A stretch of DNA of 10,219 nucleotides, taken from Thoreauomyces humboldtii (lineage: Eukaryota; Chytridiomycota; Chytridiomycetes; Spizellomycetales; Powellomycetaceae). The notes beneath the pieces are model-generated. The model did not search any database, was not told the origin of the DNA, and was given only the letters and a program-made list of their open reading frames with translations. Numbering within the stretch: the first letter of the stretch is position 1; each line of letters begins with the position of its first letter. Below are positions 9,885 to 10,219 of this stretch, piece after piece. The stretch spans positions 1 through 10,219 of the forward strand of contig JADGJA010000820.1 in assembly GCA_027596035.1 (NCBI GenBank). Reading direction: 5' to 3'. The position numbers were made by a program, and so were the translations under genes.

Positions 9885-9942
9885 CGGAGGCTAAAGGAGA
9901 CGGAGGCTAAAGGAGGCGGAGCGCTCCGTGTCTCCATTTAGC
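9885..9942 (+). repeat. 16-bp-period repeat inside an imperfect inverted repeat
   Basis: CGGAGGCTAAAGGAG occurs at 9885-9899 and 9901-9915. CGGAGCGCTCCG, a perfect 12-bp palindrome, is at 9917-9928. The flanks GCTAAAGGAGACGGAG on the left and CTCCGTGTCTCCATTTAGC on the right are complementary apart from small gaps, so the whole segment can fold into a long GC-rich stem. Confidence 0.85.
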
Positions 9943-9960
9943 TCTATTGATGCTTTTCGA

Positions 9961-10034
9961 GACCTGTCGAATCTTCGTTGGAAGTCCTCTGTGGTTTAAA
10001 GTGTTCGCCGTTCCAAAGTGACCTGTCGAATCTT
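9961..10034 (+). repeat. 15-bp direct repeat, 59-nt spacing
   Basis: GACCTGTCGAATCTT is found exactly at 9961-9975 and 10020-10034. The intervening sequence is not repeated. It fits the general pattern of short repeated boxes in this possible LTR or other non-coding element. Confidence 0.9.
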
Positions 10035-10157
10035 GGGTATCTTCATTCATCGTTGGGTCTTCTTGAATCCTTGATGATTGGGGGATTTGGGAGCTTTTTA
10101 TCAAAATATCCTCGAAATTCGCTTGCCGAAGCTATCCCCTAATCCCCTTCCCTTTTC

Positions 10158-10219
10158 TATAAAATAATCTTTTTATAATAATATATATATATATATACAC
10201 ATAGACAAAGCTATTTTGT
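10158..10219 (+). promoter_or_regulatory. TATA-like box and (AT)n tract, possible LTR promoter
   Basis: A C-rich stretch (10133-10157) is followed by TATAAAA at 10158-10164 and then by an AT dinucleotide run at about 10179-10197. The order C/T-rich, TATA, AT-rich resembles the core promoter of a fungal LTR on the plus strand. The window ends before any transcript or LTR boundary can be seen, so this is inference. Confidence 0.3.

Noticed and set aside
9907..10104. 65-codon minus-strand frame (MIKSSQIPQSS...)
   Set aside because: It overlaps the direct and inverted repeats, is short, and has no recognised motif; a non-coding repeat origin is simpler.

Overview
This is a nuclear fungal window, most likely from a basidiomycete. 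Three conserved eukaryotic genes are broken by many short spliceosomal introns (about 55-160 nt, GT-AG, often with a CTNAC-type branch site). Coding sequence is rich in G+C and uses mostly C-ending codons. Genus and species cannot be read from the sequence; the basidiomycete call rests on gene style and intron density.

Layout. Positions 1-1496 hold no recognisable protein apart from a candidate ATG-only first exon. Positions 1497-1997 (+) encode ribosomal protein eL14. Positions 2428-5695 (-) encode a complete 12-exon striatin, the scaffold of STRIPAK phosphatase-kinase complexes, transcribed convergently with eL14; the two stop codons are about 430 nt apart. A 752-nt intergenic region (5696-6447) then separates striatin from the divergent gene ETFA (6448-7923, +), the alpha subunit of mitochondrial electron transfer flavoprotein, with five exons. 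I reconstructed every exon boundary of striatin and ETFA from splice sites, phase and family conservation; both models read through without an internal stop (837 and 341 residues).

From about 8386 to the end the window changes character and becomes transposon-rich. A decayed Ty1/Copia fragment lies on the minus strand (RNase H end, polypurine tract and probable 3' LTR). It is followed by an AT-richer stretch with hairpins, an orphan 130-codon ORF (9272-9664), a perfect 18-bp-arm palindrome, an 11-12-bp degenerate tandem array, further direct and inverted repeats, and a TATA/AT-rich end that may be an LTR promoter.

The three genes serve separate housekeeping functions (translation, signalling scaffold, mitochondrial beta-oxidation electron transfer) and do not form a pathway. 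I see no clear new biological system. The least explained part is the repeat-dense right end, 9010-10219.
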